From NCBI RefSeq assembly GCF_000208865.1, contig NC_018391.1:248001-312000 (forward strand): a stretch of DNA of 64,000 nt, written 5' to 3'. Shown here piece after piece: positions 9,849 through 21,300 of this stretch. Position numbers and translations under genes: made by a program. A model generated the notes under the pieces. That model did not search any database. It was not told the origin of the DNA and saw nothing but the letters and a program-made list of their open reading frames with translations. The DNA comes from Neospora caninum Liverpool (Eukaryota > Apicomplexa > Conoidasida > Eucoccidiorida > Sarcocystidae). Position 1 is the stretch's first letter; each line of letters begins with the position of its first letter.

Positions 9849-12485
9849 CTATCCGGCGTTTTCGTCTTCGCCCTCAGAGGGGAGAGTCGCGCCTTGGCAC
9901 GCGAGTTCGTCGGCCTTTTCGTTGCCGTAGTTTCCGCTGTGGCCTCTGACTAGCATGAACTCGACAGTCCCTCGGCCACCCCAGGCCTGCGCGAGGCCGG
10001 ACTCCGCGTTCCCGCCCGTTTCCTGTTCACCCTCTGGGCTTTGCAGCTGCAGCGTTGCATTCCGAGGCACGGAGAAGCGCGCACTCCCCCGCTTTCGACT
10101 CTCCAACAGTTCGTGGATCTTCACAATGAGATCTCGGTTCCTCACTTCGGTGCCGGCCGACGTTCGCCATCCGTTCGCTTTCCACGCGCTGACCCACTCC
10201 GTCACACACCGGACGGCGTACACACTGTCAGTGCAAATGCGCACGTCGATCGGGTCGTCCATGGCGAAAAACAGAGAGTCTCTCTGCTCCAAACTCGGAC
10301 TCGGTCCCCGCTCGAGGCTGGCCTCCGGCGAGGCGGCCGGCGGCCCTCCCGAGGCCAGCTGACCGCCACTCCCTCCCTGCACGGAGACCGAAGGCGAACC
10401 GTTCCGCGTCAGCGCACTCCCCGGCGACAGCGCTTTTCCCGGCAAAGGAGGCGAAGGAGTCTGGTCTGCTCCGCGTCCGGCGGGTCTCAGATCCAGGCCA
10501 GGCCGAGGCGACCGGGCTGCGTCGCTCGGCTCTCGACTCCAGAAGCCTCGGCCGCCTTCTTCCCAGGCCTGCAGGAGAAGCAGCGCATCGAGAATCGCGT
10601 GAAGCTCGGCGCGTTGATTCGTCTGCGGCTGCCCAGCGAGCCTCCGCGAGACGTTTCGCGGGTCGCCGTCTCCAAAGAAAACGCCCACCCCGCCCTTTGC
10701 TTGCCGTCCGCGTCCATTCGCTCGACACGCGCCGTCTGTGTAAATGTACACGATCCGCTCTTCCGATGCGGCGTCTGCCGGACTCGCGGCGTCCCCTGTC
10801 TTTGCAGAACTGGGTGAGCTCTCCGGCCGTCTCGCCTCCTCTTTCACGTCTCGCAGGCCTGCGTGAGGCTCCGGAGAAATGGACAGAGCTCCTGGACGGT
10901 CGTCCAACCCCGTCCACAGTTTCCGCTTCTTCCGGGACAGGCCGCCTTGGGAGGCCAACGTACCCCCGCGCCTTCCTCTCTGCGCCCCTGTCTCCGGAAA
11001 AGAAGAGACATCGCCCGAGGCAAGAAACGCACTCCTCGCGTGCGGCGCTTCATCCAGCTTTCCCGACGTCGCCGCGCGTCTCTCTGCAAAGGCCCGAGGC
11101 GCCTTCCTGTCTCCGTCCGCCCGACGCGCGGGACCTCCCGTCTCCCCAGGCTGTTCGCGTTCTCCTGGTTCCCGCCCTTCGCCCTCCGACGCGTCAGCTG
11201 CGAACGAAGCCGCGACCCAGTGAAGCGCCTCGCACAGCGACGCCTTCCTCACGATTTCCCACGAGAAACTGGCGCCGCCAGGTGTCGCCCGAACGTCCTC
11301 TCCTCGTGCTCCGTTCCGCTGTCCCTCCTTGAGCTTGTTGCCTTCAGTCGCGCCCAGAGCCTCTGCGCTCCCTGGCGGTTTAGTCGCCTCGTCCACGCCC
11401 CGCCCACTGGCGATCTCGTCTGCAGGTCCGGGACGCGCGCCGCACGCGTCGCCTGCGTGCGTCGCCTGTGTGCTGGGCTCTCCACAGGCTGTGGAAGAGA
11501 GAGGAGGACGGAGCGGAGACGCAGAGGAGAGCGCGGACGGAGCAACGGCGTCCGAAGACGGCCGCGAAGCACACTGGGAGAAGACCAGAGGGGCGGGAGA
11601 CAACGCAGGCCTCGAGGGAGCGCCCGGGGTACGCACCTCACAAGGAGACAGGCGCGGCGGGAAACGTGTCTCGCTTTGTCCCTCGAGGCGGCCGGTCGGC
11701 TCTCGTGAAGGGGCGCCTTCGCCTCGCGTGTCTATGTTTGCGTCCGCGACGAGAGGAACTCCTTGGTGTTTTGTGTCTCTCTCTTCACGTCCACTGCAGC
11801 TTGGAGAGACACGTCCCTCCTCGGCGGCCACAGCCCCCCGCTCTTGCCGGGGCTGCGTGGCGAGCGGAGCATTTTCGCCCGCTGAGGCGGAGCGGCCTGC
11901 GTTCAAAAACAGCGTAAACAGGGTCTGGGCGTCTTCACGGGAGGTCGTGATGATGCGCGTGGCTGGGCCGGATTTAATTGCATAAAAGCACGGAGACGCG
12001 TCCGCGCCGCCTCCGCTTATGGTCCGGCCTTCGTTGGCCAGGGTCCGTGGACCGCCTTTCTCCCTTCCCATCGTCGAAGGCACGCGGCGAGCAGCCGGGA
12101 AAGAAAAGGCGACGCTGGGGCTGCAGACTGGAGAGGGTGAGCGGGCGGAGCTGGAGGGGCGAGACCTCGAGGAGACAGAGAGGAAAAAGGAGATGTTCTT
12201 TGGCGAGGAAAGCCCGTTCGAGGACGAGAGAATTCTCGATGCCGCAGCCGGGCTGTGGCGCAGAGAGGCTCTCTCGCGGACGCGCCCGCAAGAGACGCGA
12301 CGGGAGGGCGAGCGGGGAGGCGGCGAGAGAGAGAAGACGGGGGAACGGCGACTCTCGAAACTTCGGCGATGCGTCGTGGTTCTTGCGCTTCTCGGGATGA
12401 CCAGGAGCGCGAAGGCGAGCGTGGACACGAGGGCGGCGACGCTGAGAAGAGAGAGGCACAGCAAGACTCCGAGGATGCGGTACAT
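9849..12485 (-). CDS. Ribonuclease H1 with N-terminal leader
   Basis: A single-exon minus-strand gene of 878 residues, starting at the first ATG that leads a hydrophobic segment. RNase H1 cleaves the RNA strand of RNA:DNA hybrids. The catalytic domain is C-terminal: D584 in YTDGACR, E627 in NQRAELHA, D753 in ICTDSVYA, H849 in VRGHSGNYGN and D859 in NEKADELA, the full Asp-Glu-Asp-Asp set plus the catalytic His. An insert of roughly 100 Pro/Ser/Gly-rich residues separates E627 and D753, which are normally about 20 apart. Around residues 163-195, FYAIKSGPATRI followed by SREDAQ resembles the start of a hybrid-binding domain, weakly. The N-terminus has one hydrophobic segment (about residues 4-30) and then a Ser/Arg-rich stretch almost free of acidic residues to about 145. 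The middle (about 200-570) is low complexity. The frame stays open 82 codons upstream, to a non-ATG codon. Confidence 0.88.
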   Translation of the reverse strand: MYRILGVLLCLSLLSVAALVSTLAFALLVIPRSARTTTHRRSFESRRSPVFSLSPPPRSPSRRVSCGRVRERASLRHSPAAASRILSSSNGLSSPKNISFFLSVSSRSRPSSSARSPSPVCSPSVAFSFPAARRVPSTMGREKGGPRTLANEGRTISGGGADASPCFYAIKSGPATRIITTSREDAQTLFTLFLNAGRSASAGENAPLATQPRQERGAVAAEEGRVSPSCSGREERDTKHQGVPLVADANIDTRGEGAPSREPTGRLEGQSETRFPPRLSPCEVRTPGAPSRPALSPAPLVFSQCASRPSSDAVAPSALSSASPLRPPLSSTACGEPSTQATHAGDACGARPGPADEIASGRGVDEATKPPGSAEALGATEGNKLKEGQRNGARGEDVRATPGGASFSWEIVRKASLCEALHWVAASFAADASEGEGREPGEREQPGETGGPARRADGDRKAPRAFAERRAATSGKLDEAPHARSAFLASGDVSSFPETGAQRGRRGGTLASQGGLSRKKRKLWTGLDDRPGALSISPEPHAGLRDVKEEARRPESSPSSAKTGDAASPADAASEERIVYIYTDGACRANGRGRQAKGGVGVFFGDGDPRNVSRRLAGQPQTNQRAELHAILDALLLLQAWEEGGRGFWSREPSDAARSPRPGLDLRPAGRGADQTPSPPLPGKALSPGSALTRNGSPSVSVQGGSGGQLASGGPPAASPEASLERGPSPSLEQRDSLFFAMDDPIDVRICTDSVYAVRCVTEWVSAWKANGWRTSAGTEVRNRDLIVKIHELLESRKRGSARFSVPRNATLQLQSPEGEQETGGNAESGLAQAWGGRGTVEFMLVRGHSGNYGNEKADELACQGATLPSEGEDENAG

Positions 12486-13596
12486 GCTACATTGACGACA
12501 GAGGGGAAAGACGAGAGAAGCGGGAATGCACGATAGGAGGGCGTGTGCGCCGTCTCGGGCCGCATCAGAGTCGGAACCTACGGAAGAGGCGATATTTTGA
12601 CAAAAGACACCCGAAAAGCCGAGACCGTCGAGGACGGAGACGGGAACTGGTGGAAAGGTGGGCGAAGCGCGGCCCCGTTGAAAAAGAGGAATTCTACTGG
12701 CAACAGATTCAGCAGCGTCGCGTCCACACAAGACACTACGGTAGGCCCGAGTGGAAACTTTTTAAAACGGACGGCCGACTTCCTTCGTAACGTGCGCAGG
12801 CTTCCGTTTCCGCCGCCGCTACTCGGAGTCCAAAAGAGAAGGACAGCAGACTGAGAAAAAATGCGCAACTCGGAGAAGGACAACGGAACCATGAAAAGCA
12901 GCAAAAACCCTTTGAAACCAACCGGTCGAAGCGGAGCGCATGCCGCCGAGGAAAGGGACGGTGCCAGGAAGACTGTGCAGGACCAGCGGAACGGGGGGCA
13001 CATCTGAAGAGGGAAAAAAAGCGAAAAAAGCTGTGCACTTCCCTGTCGCCCTCGAGATTCGGAAAAGAGAGAGGAACAGAACGACAATTTCCAACGTTTG
13101 CACGGAGTGGGTTTTCGACCGTCCCGCAACAGCGAGAGACAGAGGAGACAGAGACACACCAGCGCCACGCGGTCGCAATCAACTGCGGAGTGACCTTGCT
13201 GGGGCGGGGGGGAGGGGGGGGGGGTGGAAAGCTTCGCGAAAACAATGCTGAAACTGGTTGTCTGTTGCAGAGCATTTAGGCACTGGCGACAGGGGAAATC
13301 ACCGGAATCAGCCTCACAAAATGTCGCTCATGGTTTCGAAATAAGCACGAAAAATACTGGACACCGGCGGACCGCGAAATCTCCACACCAGTTCCCGCGG
13401 AACGCACGGCCACGCCTTCAGCCAGAACAGAGCGTTCTTGCTTGTTCCCCAGAGAAACACAAGACAAAAAGTTGAACTAGGAACAGCAGAAACGTAAAAC
13501 ACGCCCGTTTTTCTCTCGGCAGGATGACTCTGTCGTCGTTCCCTGCTGAGCCGATACAGACAGGGGTCGCTTCTTCATCGAATATCGGTACTCCAG

Positions 13597-13745
13597 ATGT
13601 GCTATATATATATATGTGTACGTACATCAACACATACAGATATATACATACACTGAGTATAAATATACAAGTAGATGTGTATGTGTGTATACATATACAC
13701 AGTATGTATGTACATATATATATATATATATACATAGGTATATGC
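13597..13745. repeat. TA/GTATA-rich microsatellite tract
   Basis: An AT-rich stretch with (TA)n runs and interspersed TGTGTA and ACATAC words. The short open frames it produces encode only Tyr/Ile/Cys repeats and are not genes. Confidence 0.8.
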
Positions 13746-14503
13746 TTGGCGTGTAAATAGAGTTTTCTTTCGGTCCAATGTGCCCGTTCTGTTGACGTGT
13801 TGATGGGGACTTCTGACCCAGCGTGTGGGGCTTGTTTAAACAGAAAGATATTTTGGAGCGAGACAGCCGGAGACGCGAGAAAAGCTGAGATACGTAAGAA
13901 GAGACGTTCACAAATTTCTACACATTTCTGTTTCCACCTGTATGTCCACAGTCTCGTTTGCTGCTCTTTCTACCTTTCCCTCGCCCACTTTTTCTTTTTC
14001 ATCTCCTCAGCCCACCCTTTTTTTCTCCAAGCACAATTTCTCTGGTTCGCTTCCTTTTTCAGTTCCTCATCTCGGCTATCTTTACGGCTTTGCTTTCCTC
14101 CACGGCCCTCTGCGCTGTGGCAAGGACTCTTGCGTTGTGGACGGGAGGGCGTGCGAAACCTGGCTGAAAAGCCGCCTGAAAGACTGCCGCGTGTTCAAAC
14201 GAATCGGACAACTTAGGACTTTGGTTTCCCTTGACTCGAAAAAGACGTGAAACATGGAATGAGAACCTTCTAAGAATCTTTGGATAAAATTCCTTCGAAA
14301 CAAACGACGAACATTCACAAAGGCCAACAGCAAGACGTCCGCCTGTTCACGGATATAAACATGCGCCTATATGAGTATCCAGGTGCACACATACACTTGC
14401 TCGGAGCGATGAACGCCTCTGAACCACCGCGAAGCAAAAACACCTTACAGAAACCTTTGAGCCCCCCTCTCTCCTTCTTTCTATGTAGTCTCCTAGAGAC
14501 ATT

Positions 14504-14542
<39 letters not shown>

Positions 14543-14653
14543 GCATAAATATGCTCAGAGAAGCATGTATGCGTGAACACCCACGTGTATGCATGCACAT
14601 ATATATATATATATCTATATATATATATCTATATATATATATATATATATATA
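14504..14653. repeat. Paired (TA)n microsatellites
   Basis: Two (TA)n arrays, about 14504-14541 and 14600-14653, separated by unique sequence containing a GCATGC word near 14590. They sit 3' of the CHMP2-like gene. Confidence 0.85.
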
Positions 14654-14988
14654 GGTTCACGCAGGGTTCTGCTGCATTGATGCGCAAAGCGCGTTTTGCC
14701 GTGAAGAAATGTGCATCTTTGGAGTGTGTCAGCGTGTCTCCACGTGCGCGGCAGGTGCCGAGAGTTTCCCCGTCACGGGGCTTTCAGAGCCTGCCACAGT
14801 CGACGAGTAGTGGTAGACCCCACACCCAGTGAACAACTCAACAAAAGAGAAAGGGAGACCAGAAACTGACGCAGAGGGCGGGAAAGAGGAGAGAAAAGCA
14901 GAGAGGGAAGGCGACAGAACGAGAAAGCGACAAAGAGAGAAAGCGACGCAGAGAGAAGGCGACGGATAGAGAAGGCCTGACCCCCCTG

Positions 14989-16507
14989 CTAGCGCCGCAA
15001 GTCCAAGAGGCGCTTCTCGATCTCCCGCTCCATCTCACAGACGGCGCCTGAAGGCGACAGGATACACGGCCAACCAGCCGTAGAAACGGCACAGAGCACA
15101 GAGCGATGGCGAAGTGAAAAGAAGGGACGGATGCGTTTTATGTAAACACCAACGATCTCAAGTGAGGCGAATCTCTGCAAGTCCTACAAGAACTGAGCCA
15201 CATCGAGAAGGCCCAAACCTCGTGGTGAGGTAACGGCCGACACCCATGCATGCAATGCACTTTCTCCTTGAGGGAGGCCTTTTTGAAGCGAGTAAACGGA
15301 AAAGAGAAAACATGCGCCATTGAAAAAGTGTATCGGCGCCGGCGGAAGGGTAGATAGCTCAACCTGTTGAACCGACGAAGGGCCATACATAAAAACGTGT
15401 ATCCACTGATATACACACCGAAGGTCAAGAGGCTAACCCGAGTATAAGGGTGCGCATGCATGTGCACGTGCCTCACCTGGACGAGAGCAAACGCACAGAC
15501 ATTCTCTGCGCGAGAACATACCATGCTCGGATTCGTTTGTCGAGTCAACCTGGCTCTGAGTATCCCTCGGCCTCTATCAACCCCGTCACGTTCGCCCAGA
15601 TGCAGCAGCTTTCGTTCCTCGGATGGTTTTGTGCACAACTGCCCCGCTGGTTTCTTGGAAAAACGTACCTTGAGGACCGAGGCGAGTGTCCCCTCCAAAG
15701 CCGCCCCCTGAGGCGAGGAGGGTAGGCAGCCCCACGCGGTGCGGCTCGCAGCGGGGCTTGCGGAGAAGGCCTGTCCCTTCTTGAACGGGCCTCTGCGGTT
15801 CCAAACTTTGGGCTCCACAGGCGACAGGGGCGCTTCCGACAGCCACGGGGACGTCGAGGCGACAGGGCGGGGGCGCGGCAGCGAGCTGAGAGAAAGCACC
15901 GAAGGAGAGACACCTGCAAGAGAGGATTTGCGCGGAAGACCGACTGGAAACAGCAGCGTCAGACCCCCCTCCCCCCAGTGAGAAACGGAAAAGCACGAGG
16001 GACGGGGAAACGGCTTAGAAAAGCGACACAGGGAACGTGGCAAAAGGACGGAGCGACCGGGTACAGCAGCATCTTGGCGTCGGAAGACCGAGACAAAAGA
16101 CGTCTTCACGGTATCCTTCTCTTCACGCAAACGAAGAGAACCGCCTGTTTTCCGTGAACAAAACCATACACAAGACTCAAATTCTTTTCTAGGGAATCAA
16201 CCCCAAGTATTGCCACATATATACAGAGGTGAAAATAGCTGTATCGTTTCCCCAGAATCCTCGGATTCCCAAGAAACAGGACGAACCCTGTGAGAGAGAT
16301 GAGCAGACGCAGAATGCAGCACTTGGTTTACGATCGCCTCTTCAGCTTCTTCCTCCTCCTGAAAAGTGAACAGGCAACCCGAAGAAAAAAGTGAAAAAGG
16401 AAAGGTCGTGTACCGATAGACGCCTTTTCTTAAAAGCACAGTGCAAAAAGAACCGGACCTTCACCTCAAGTCCCGGCGTTGCATCCGTGCACGCATATGC
16501 AATACAC

Positions 16508-16546
<39 letters not shown>

Positions 16547-18395
16547 TGTATTTGTATATATATGTGGATATATAAGTATACAGACGTATATGCATCTAAA
16601 TGTACCCAAGTTTATACACCCTTGTGTCCGTTTCCACGCGTTTCCTCAGTGATCCAATGTCCGCCGGTGCACAAAAGTCGCATGAACATCTCTGCCCTGT
16701 GTGCGTCATAAAAAGCTCGGATTTTCGGACAGCATCAGCGAGGTCTTCTGCTCGTCCCTGTGTGTCGCCACGCAGGACGCAGTGCTCACCGTGTCAGCTG
16801 TCGCGTTGTCGATCACGTCCGTCATCATTTCTTCCTGCAAATTGAGGGACAGACGACACGACCAAGGGAAAAGTGGGATCCGACGGCGAGGAACAGCTGC
16901 AGTTTAGAGAGCGGAAAACGCCAAGCAGAGACCCACAAAAATGACAGGGATCCGGAGACACGGAGCGCGAGAGTACCCGATCCGAGAGAGAAGGACAGAG
17001 AGCAACGGAGTGGGGCTGAGCAGGGGCAAGCGCGTGACAGAAAAGGAGAAAGAACTCACCAGGAGACCGAGCCGGTGTGACTCGTGCATGAAGTCGTTCA
17101 TCACGCCCTCCAGCTGTGGCAAGTTCAGCGTCTTGTTCACTTTCATAAGAACCTGAGCAACCCACGCGAAACCACCAACGGCAGTCCTCGTCCACCGGCG
17201 ACTCGCTTCTCGCCTCGGCAGATCCACACAACAAAGGCGGCCTCCTCTGCAGATGATCGTGCACCGACTTTCTGTCCATCTGTGTGCTGTTTCTTCTAGC
17301 GCAGCACGGACCAGGCCGCACCGGGAGCACAGACCAGGAGCACGATACTTGCGTTCCTCGAACGGTAGCTCTGTCTATATATTTAGAATCTGTGGAAGCA
17401 TGTGGAAAATGCTGCATATATCTGCCGAGCCGTGCACACGCGTCGCCACGCAGGGTGACGAACTTGAGCGCTGGACTGGAGGTGTTGTTGAAGTTGTTGC
17501 ATGCTCTGCATTTGCTGCAACTGAAGCTTGGCACCCAGCAGCTGCGCCCGGCAGGCGAGAAGCGCGGTCCGTCGCTTCCGAACGCGCACGATCTGTCGCG
17601 CATGCACGCGCTGGAGAGTCTGGAAAAAGAAAGAGGGACAGAGAGCACGGCGGTTCTCCCACGGACCCCCGTCGACGCCCTTCGACAGAGGAGTCTCACG
17701 AAAACCAGTCGCCTGCCGAATCCCCTCTCGCGGTTCGTCATCCCCGCGTAGAACGCTTTCTGCAAGTCTAAAAAGTCGCTCATCTCTTCCTCGTTTCCTG
17801 GACGACGTCTCCTTTTCTTGCAAAACATTACAGACCCACGCGTAAATCTGCATTTCTGTGGATGCTGGCTTCTGTTCGTCTACGGGGACTCTTGCAGCTG
17901 TTTGTTGCCTTCGTGCGACGCCTGCGCGACTCACCGCAGTCTCAGCAATTGCCTGACTTCGAATCTGAGAGAGAAGCTGCTGCTCGAGGCGATTCAAGGC
18001 CAAGGCCTCTCGATCGAGCTCGCGGACCGACCGGCTGATGGACCGTCGGTTTTCGCGCACAGCTTCTGGCGTTTGGAGGAGGAGACAAACACAGCAGACG
18101 CAGGGTCCCAACACCGAACGAAAATGGAGCCTCTGAGAGAACAAGGCCGCATGCCGGTACTATCTGTTTCTCTGCATATATTTGCAATTCGAGGCGCACA
18201 GACACGCAAATGTGCACGTGAGCAGCAGCGTCTGCCCCCGCGAGGCCTGACGACAGGAGGCCAAGCAGTCTAGGTGTCCCCTCGGTTCGCCAGCAGCAGG
18301 AAGCGTGAAAGTGGAAGCCCCAGTTTGCGAGCTTCGAGCGGTGCGAAGGAAGGAAACTTACCCTCGAGCTTCTCTTTGGAGTCCGCGGCTCCCAT
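14989..18395 (-). CDS. ESCRT-III subunit of the CHMP2/VPS2 family
   Basis: A multi-exon minus-strand gene. Exons 18395-18362, 18065-17935, 17619-17464, 17152-17060 and 16834-16790 join in phase, starting MGAADSKEKLE and running through REALALNRLEQQLL, RAQLLGAKLQLQQM, LMKVNKTLNLPQLEG and EEMMTDVIDNATADT. This follows the VPS2/CHMP2 core helices; the NLPQL segment and the EEMM...DAI-like helix are characteristic. A sixth exon from 16358 encodes an acidic stretch and EEAIVNQVLHSAS, like the VPS2 VVSQVLDE region. A Ser/Pro-rich exon lies near 15943-15690, and the last exon ends at 14989 with EIEKRLLDLRR, a good MIM1 motif for VPS4 MIT domains. ESCRT-III polymers drive membrane scission at endosomes and in cytokinesis. 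The joins between the last three exons do not close in phase in my model, so a small exon or another junction is missing there. Confidence 0.85.
16510..16545. repeat. (TA)n microsatellite in a CHMP2 intron
   Basis: About 17 TA dinucleotides in the intron between the exon ending at 16790 and the exon beginning at 16358 of the minus-strand CHMP2-like gene. Confidence 0.85.
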
Positions 18396-21300
18396 GGTGT
18401 GCAGAACGAGGAGAGGCGCGTGTCCACCCGAGCGCTGGAAGCTACCGAAATGCCCAAACGGTCGTTTTTTCGGGGTTCTGCGGTCTCTCGTCAGTCCGTC
18501 TCAGGGGACAGAAGAGGCACAGAGAGTGAAGACGTGAACAGAGATCCAAGAGGCTTTGTTCTCCGAAACGTGGGCGAACAACAACCACCGAAAACACAAG
18601 GAACTGTGCGCGAGGTGCCCAGAACTCAAGTGTCTTGCGCACGGACACCTAAACTGTATACAGGTGCATTCGCGCGCGACTACAGACTCCTGGAAAGCCG
18701 TACACGTACAGTTATATATATACATACATATATATACATATATATATATATATGCTGTAGGTGTACCCGGTCTTGAGCAGAGCGCTGGGGGAGGGGGAAG
18801 TGAAATGTGCACTATGCAGGGAGACGACACAGGGAAGGACCACAGGGTCTCATGAGGGTTTTGCTCACGCCTTTGTCAAACCGAATGCAATTCTCGGCGT
18901 ACATCATATGTTGTGATAATTGACACGGAAGACCAGTGATCTGCGAACGCAGAGACTGCCTATAACCATGCATTCACATGTATTCTGAGTAAAGATTCAA
19001 GGAGGGGACGCGATTGATTTGTGCACGTAGGATCCTCTGGAGGCGTCACGGAGAGGCGACAGCAGGAAAAGATGCCACGTATCGGCGCGTTTTCCTTCCT
19101 GCGGTTGATTCCAAGCAACGCAGCATGCGGTGGAATGCACACTTCACGGTTTTCGACGGGCCCGAATTAAAACTCCCCGTCCACACACGGATACGCCTGA
19201 CCAATTCGCGAGATAGCCCCCGACACGCCGGACAAAAGTCACCTCGAAGCCTGTCTAAACTATCCAGTTTACCAACTTGTTGCTTCGCGGAGGGGTGAGA
19301 CCTCTCGCGGTGCGGCAAACAGCCGAGGGACTCGCCACGAAACTGGGTAGCGTCAAACACACCATTTCCACACGGAGACCGGAGCACTCTCTCCCGATCC
19401 ACGATCGAGCGGGTCGCGGTGAAAAAACACTAAAAAGTTTGCGATTTACGAGAGGGGACGGTTGCACGTCGCGGCCACCGCCCTCGTCCCGGCTGGGCGG
19501 GCCCTCGAAAAGCGAGAAAACCAGCCTCGCGAGAAAGCAGATGCACTCGAACCCCGGACGACGGTTAAAAACTATCGTGCACACCCTTCTGTATTCAAAA
19601 ACTTGCCCCTCAATTTTGCCTCACACGCGAAAAAGTGGAAACGGACAGAGGAGACGGACCTGCAGTGCAGGGAAAGACATGCTGGCCGAGCCGGCGCTAC
19701 GGAAAAAGACGAAATAACCGGCGAAACGCCAAGGAATCAGAAGCGAACTTCCAGGAAGGAGGAGAGGCGGTTCTACTCAAAGACAAATTTGGTCGGATTG
19801 ATGGGAGAAAACACGAAACTGCAATCAGCTGGACAGCGTAGTGTGCATCCTGTGCACAACGCGGTAGGATTGGGGGGGTTTGAGAGCCCATGCGAAACGC
19901 GAGGAACCAGCAAGAGAATGAGGAGCCAAATCGCAGCAGGGACAAAAAGATGTAGAAAAAAGAGTACGAGGAAGGACGGGACCAGTCTGGAACTAGCGGA
20001 AAAGAGTGGACAGTGTCAATGTAAGCGCTCGGTTTATTTCGAGGGGGAAAAAGCGCGAGCGTCAATTCGCGGAAGTCAAGACCTGACACCAAGCCCGCAG
20101 CTGGCGGGGCGGTTGCGTAACCGCTCCTCCAAAGTGCTGGAAAGAGAGTGGAAAAGCGCCGGGAAGGTCCGTTTGGCGTGCTTGGGAAACATACAGCCGA
20201 GAGTTCTGAGAAAAAGTGAAAACAGGTACAGGTGTCGACGCGAAAATTCGCTACCCACTGAGAGAGAGAAGCGCGGCACTCGAGACAGCACCAGGCTCGG
20301 CAGGGCCCACCCGAGCCAATACAGAAGTTTCCAAGCATTGTTAGCTTACCTTTCTAGGGAGATTCCAATTGATTTCTTGTCTCAGCGCGAACGCCCATCT
20401 TCGTGAAGCGCAGATGACACGGCGGGCGCATACACACCAGGAGAGAAGAATTCCCCGCGGAAAATCCCTCGTCCAAATAGTCCTGAGTTAGCACCTCTCA
20501 ACAGGAGGAGTTCGTGTGCTGTAGATGGGCGGAAACACGCAGTTGCTCCGAGAGACTTATTAAACTGCATTCCGTTCAAACTTTACACTGAATACGTTTG
20601 ACATCTCTGTTAGCTCCCTGTCATCATGCCAGTTTAAGCTGAAAGGAATCTCTTCGTGTTGCGTAACGCAGAAAATGAGGGGGTCTCGCCTGTGAAGCAA
20701 CACATCTGTTATTTGAACGAATAAGGTCCAGGACTCTCTTGTGTCTAAAACGAAACACAGTCACTGCCTGCACACCCTTTACCCAGCCCGAAAGACCGGT
20801 TTTGTCAGCGCTTGATCGTGTCCATTCCCGCCTGCCCCACTCGACGGTCGTCCCTTGCGTTTGGGGAAGAGTCTTTTTTATTACAGAGTTTATCGGGCTT
20901 TTTGATTCCCTGAAGACGCTTGCGCGGCGAAACGCTGCAAGAGAAGGAGCGTCGCACACACGGCGATATTCGCAAAACGCCTCTGCATTCGCCTACTCGA
21001 AATGCAGGGGATCGGTTAGTCTTTGGGTACATAGTATGATCTTGACTATTCCTGGTTTTTTATCCGGCCGCAGCTGCATCCGGCTCAGATGTGCGCGGTA
21101 GGCACCTGTGTCCGAACGACCTTTTCAATCTACCTTTTCTAATGTTTATTAGAAAATTCAGATGCGCAGCCATAAAACCTGGGGAAATATACTCCCGGGC
21201 AGTTCACACGGATTCTACGAATATCCAGCCAGTTGCATGGACAAATGCACGCCTCCCAAATTGGACCCGCAACCGACATCTCAGCGCAGTTCATCGCGCC

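Larger units (their letters stand above)
12486..14988. other. Spacer with microsatellites between RNase H and CHMP2 genes
   Basis: About 2.5 kb with no supported gene, holding the upstream region of the RNase H gene and the 3' flank of the CHMP2-like gene. It contains a G-rich run near 13200-13224 and several TA-rich tracts. Purine-rich imperfect repeats of about 16 bases (core GAGAAAGCGAC) lie at about 14899-14975, just past the CHMP2 stop codon. Confidence 0.45.

Noticed and set aside
15340..15390. A TAGATAGCTCAACC stretch resembling a tRNA D-arm
   Set aside because: No T-arm box or closing stem lies at the right distance.
19462..20406. Plus-strand 314-codon frame
   Set aside because: It starts without an ATG; the first Met is about 115 codons in. 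No acceptor, domain or partner exon is convincing.
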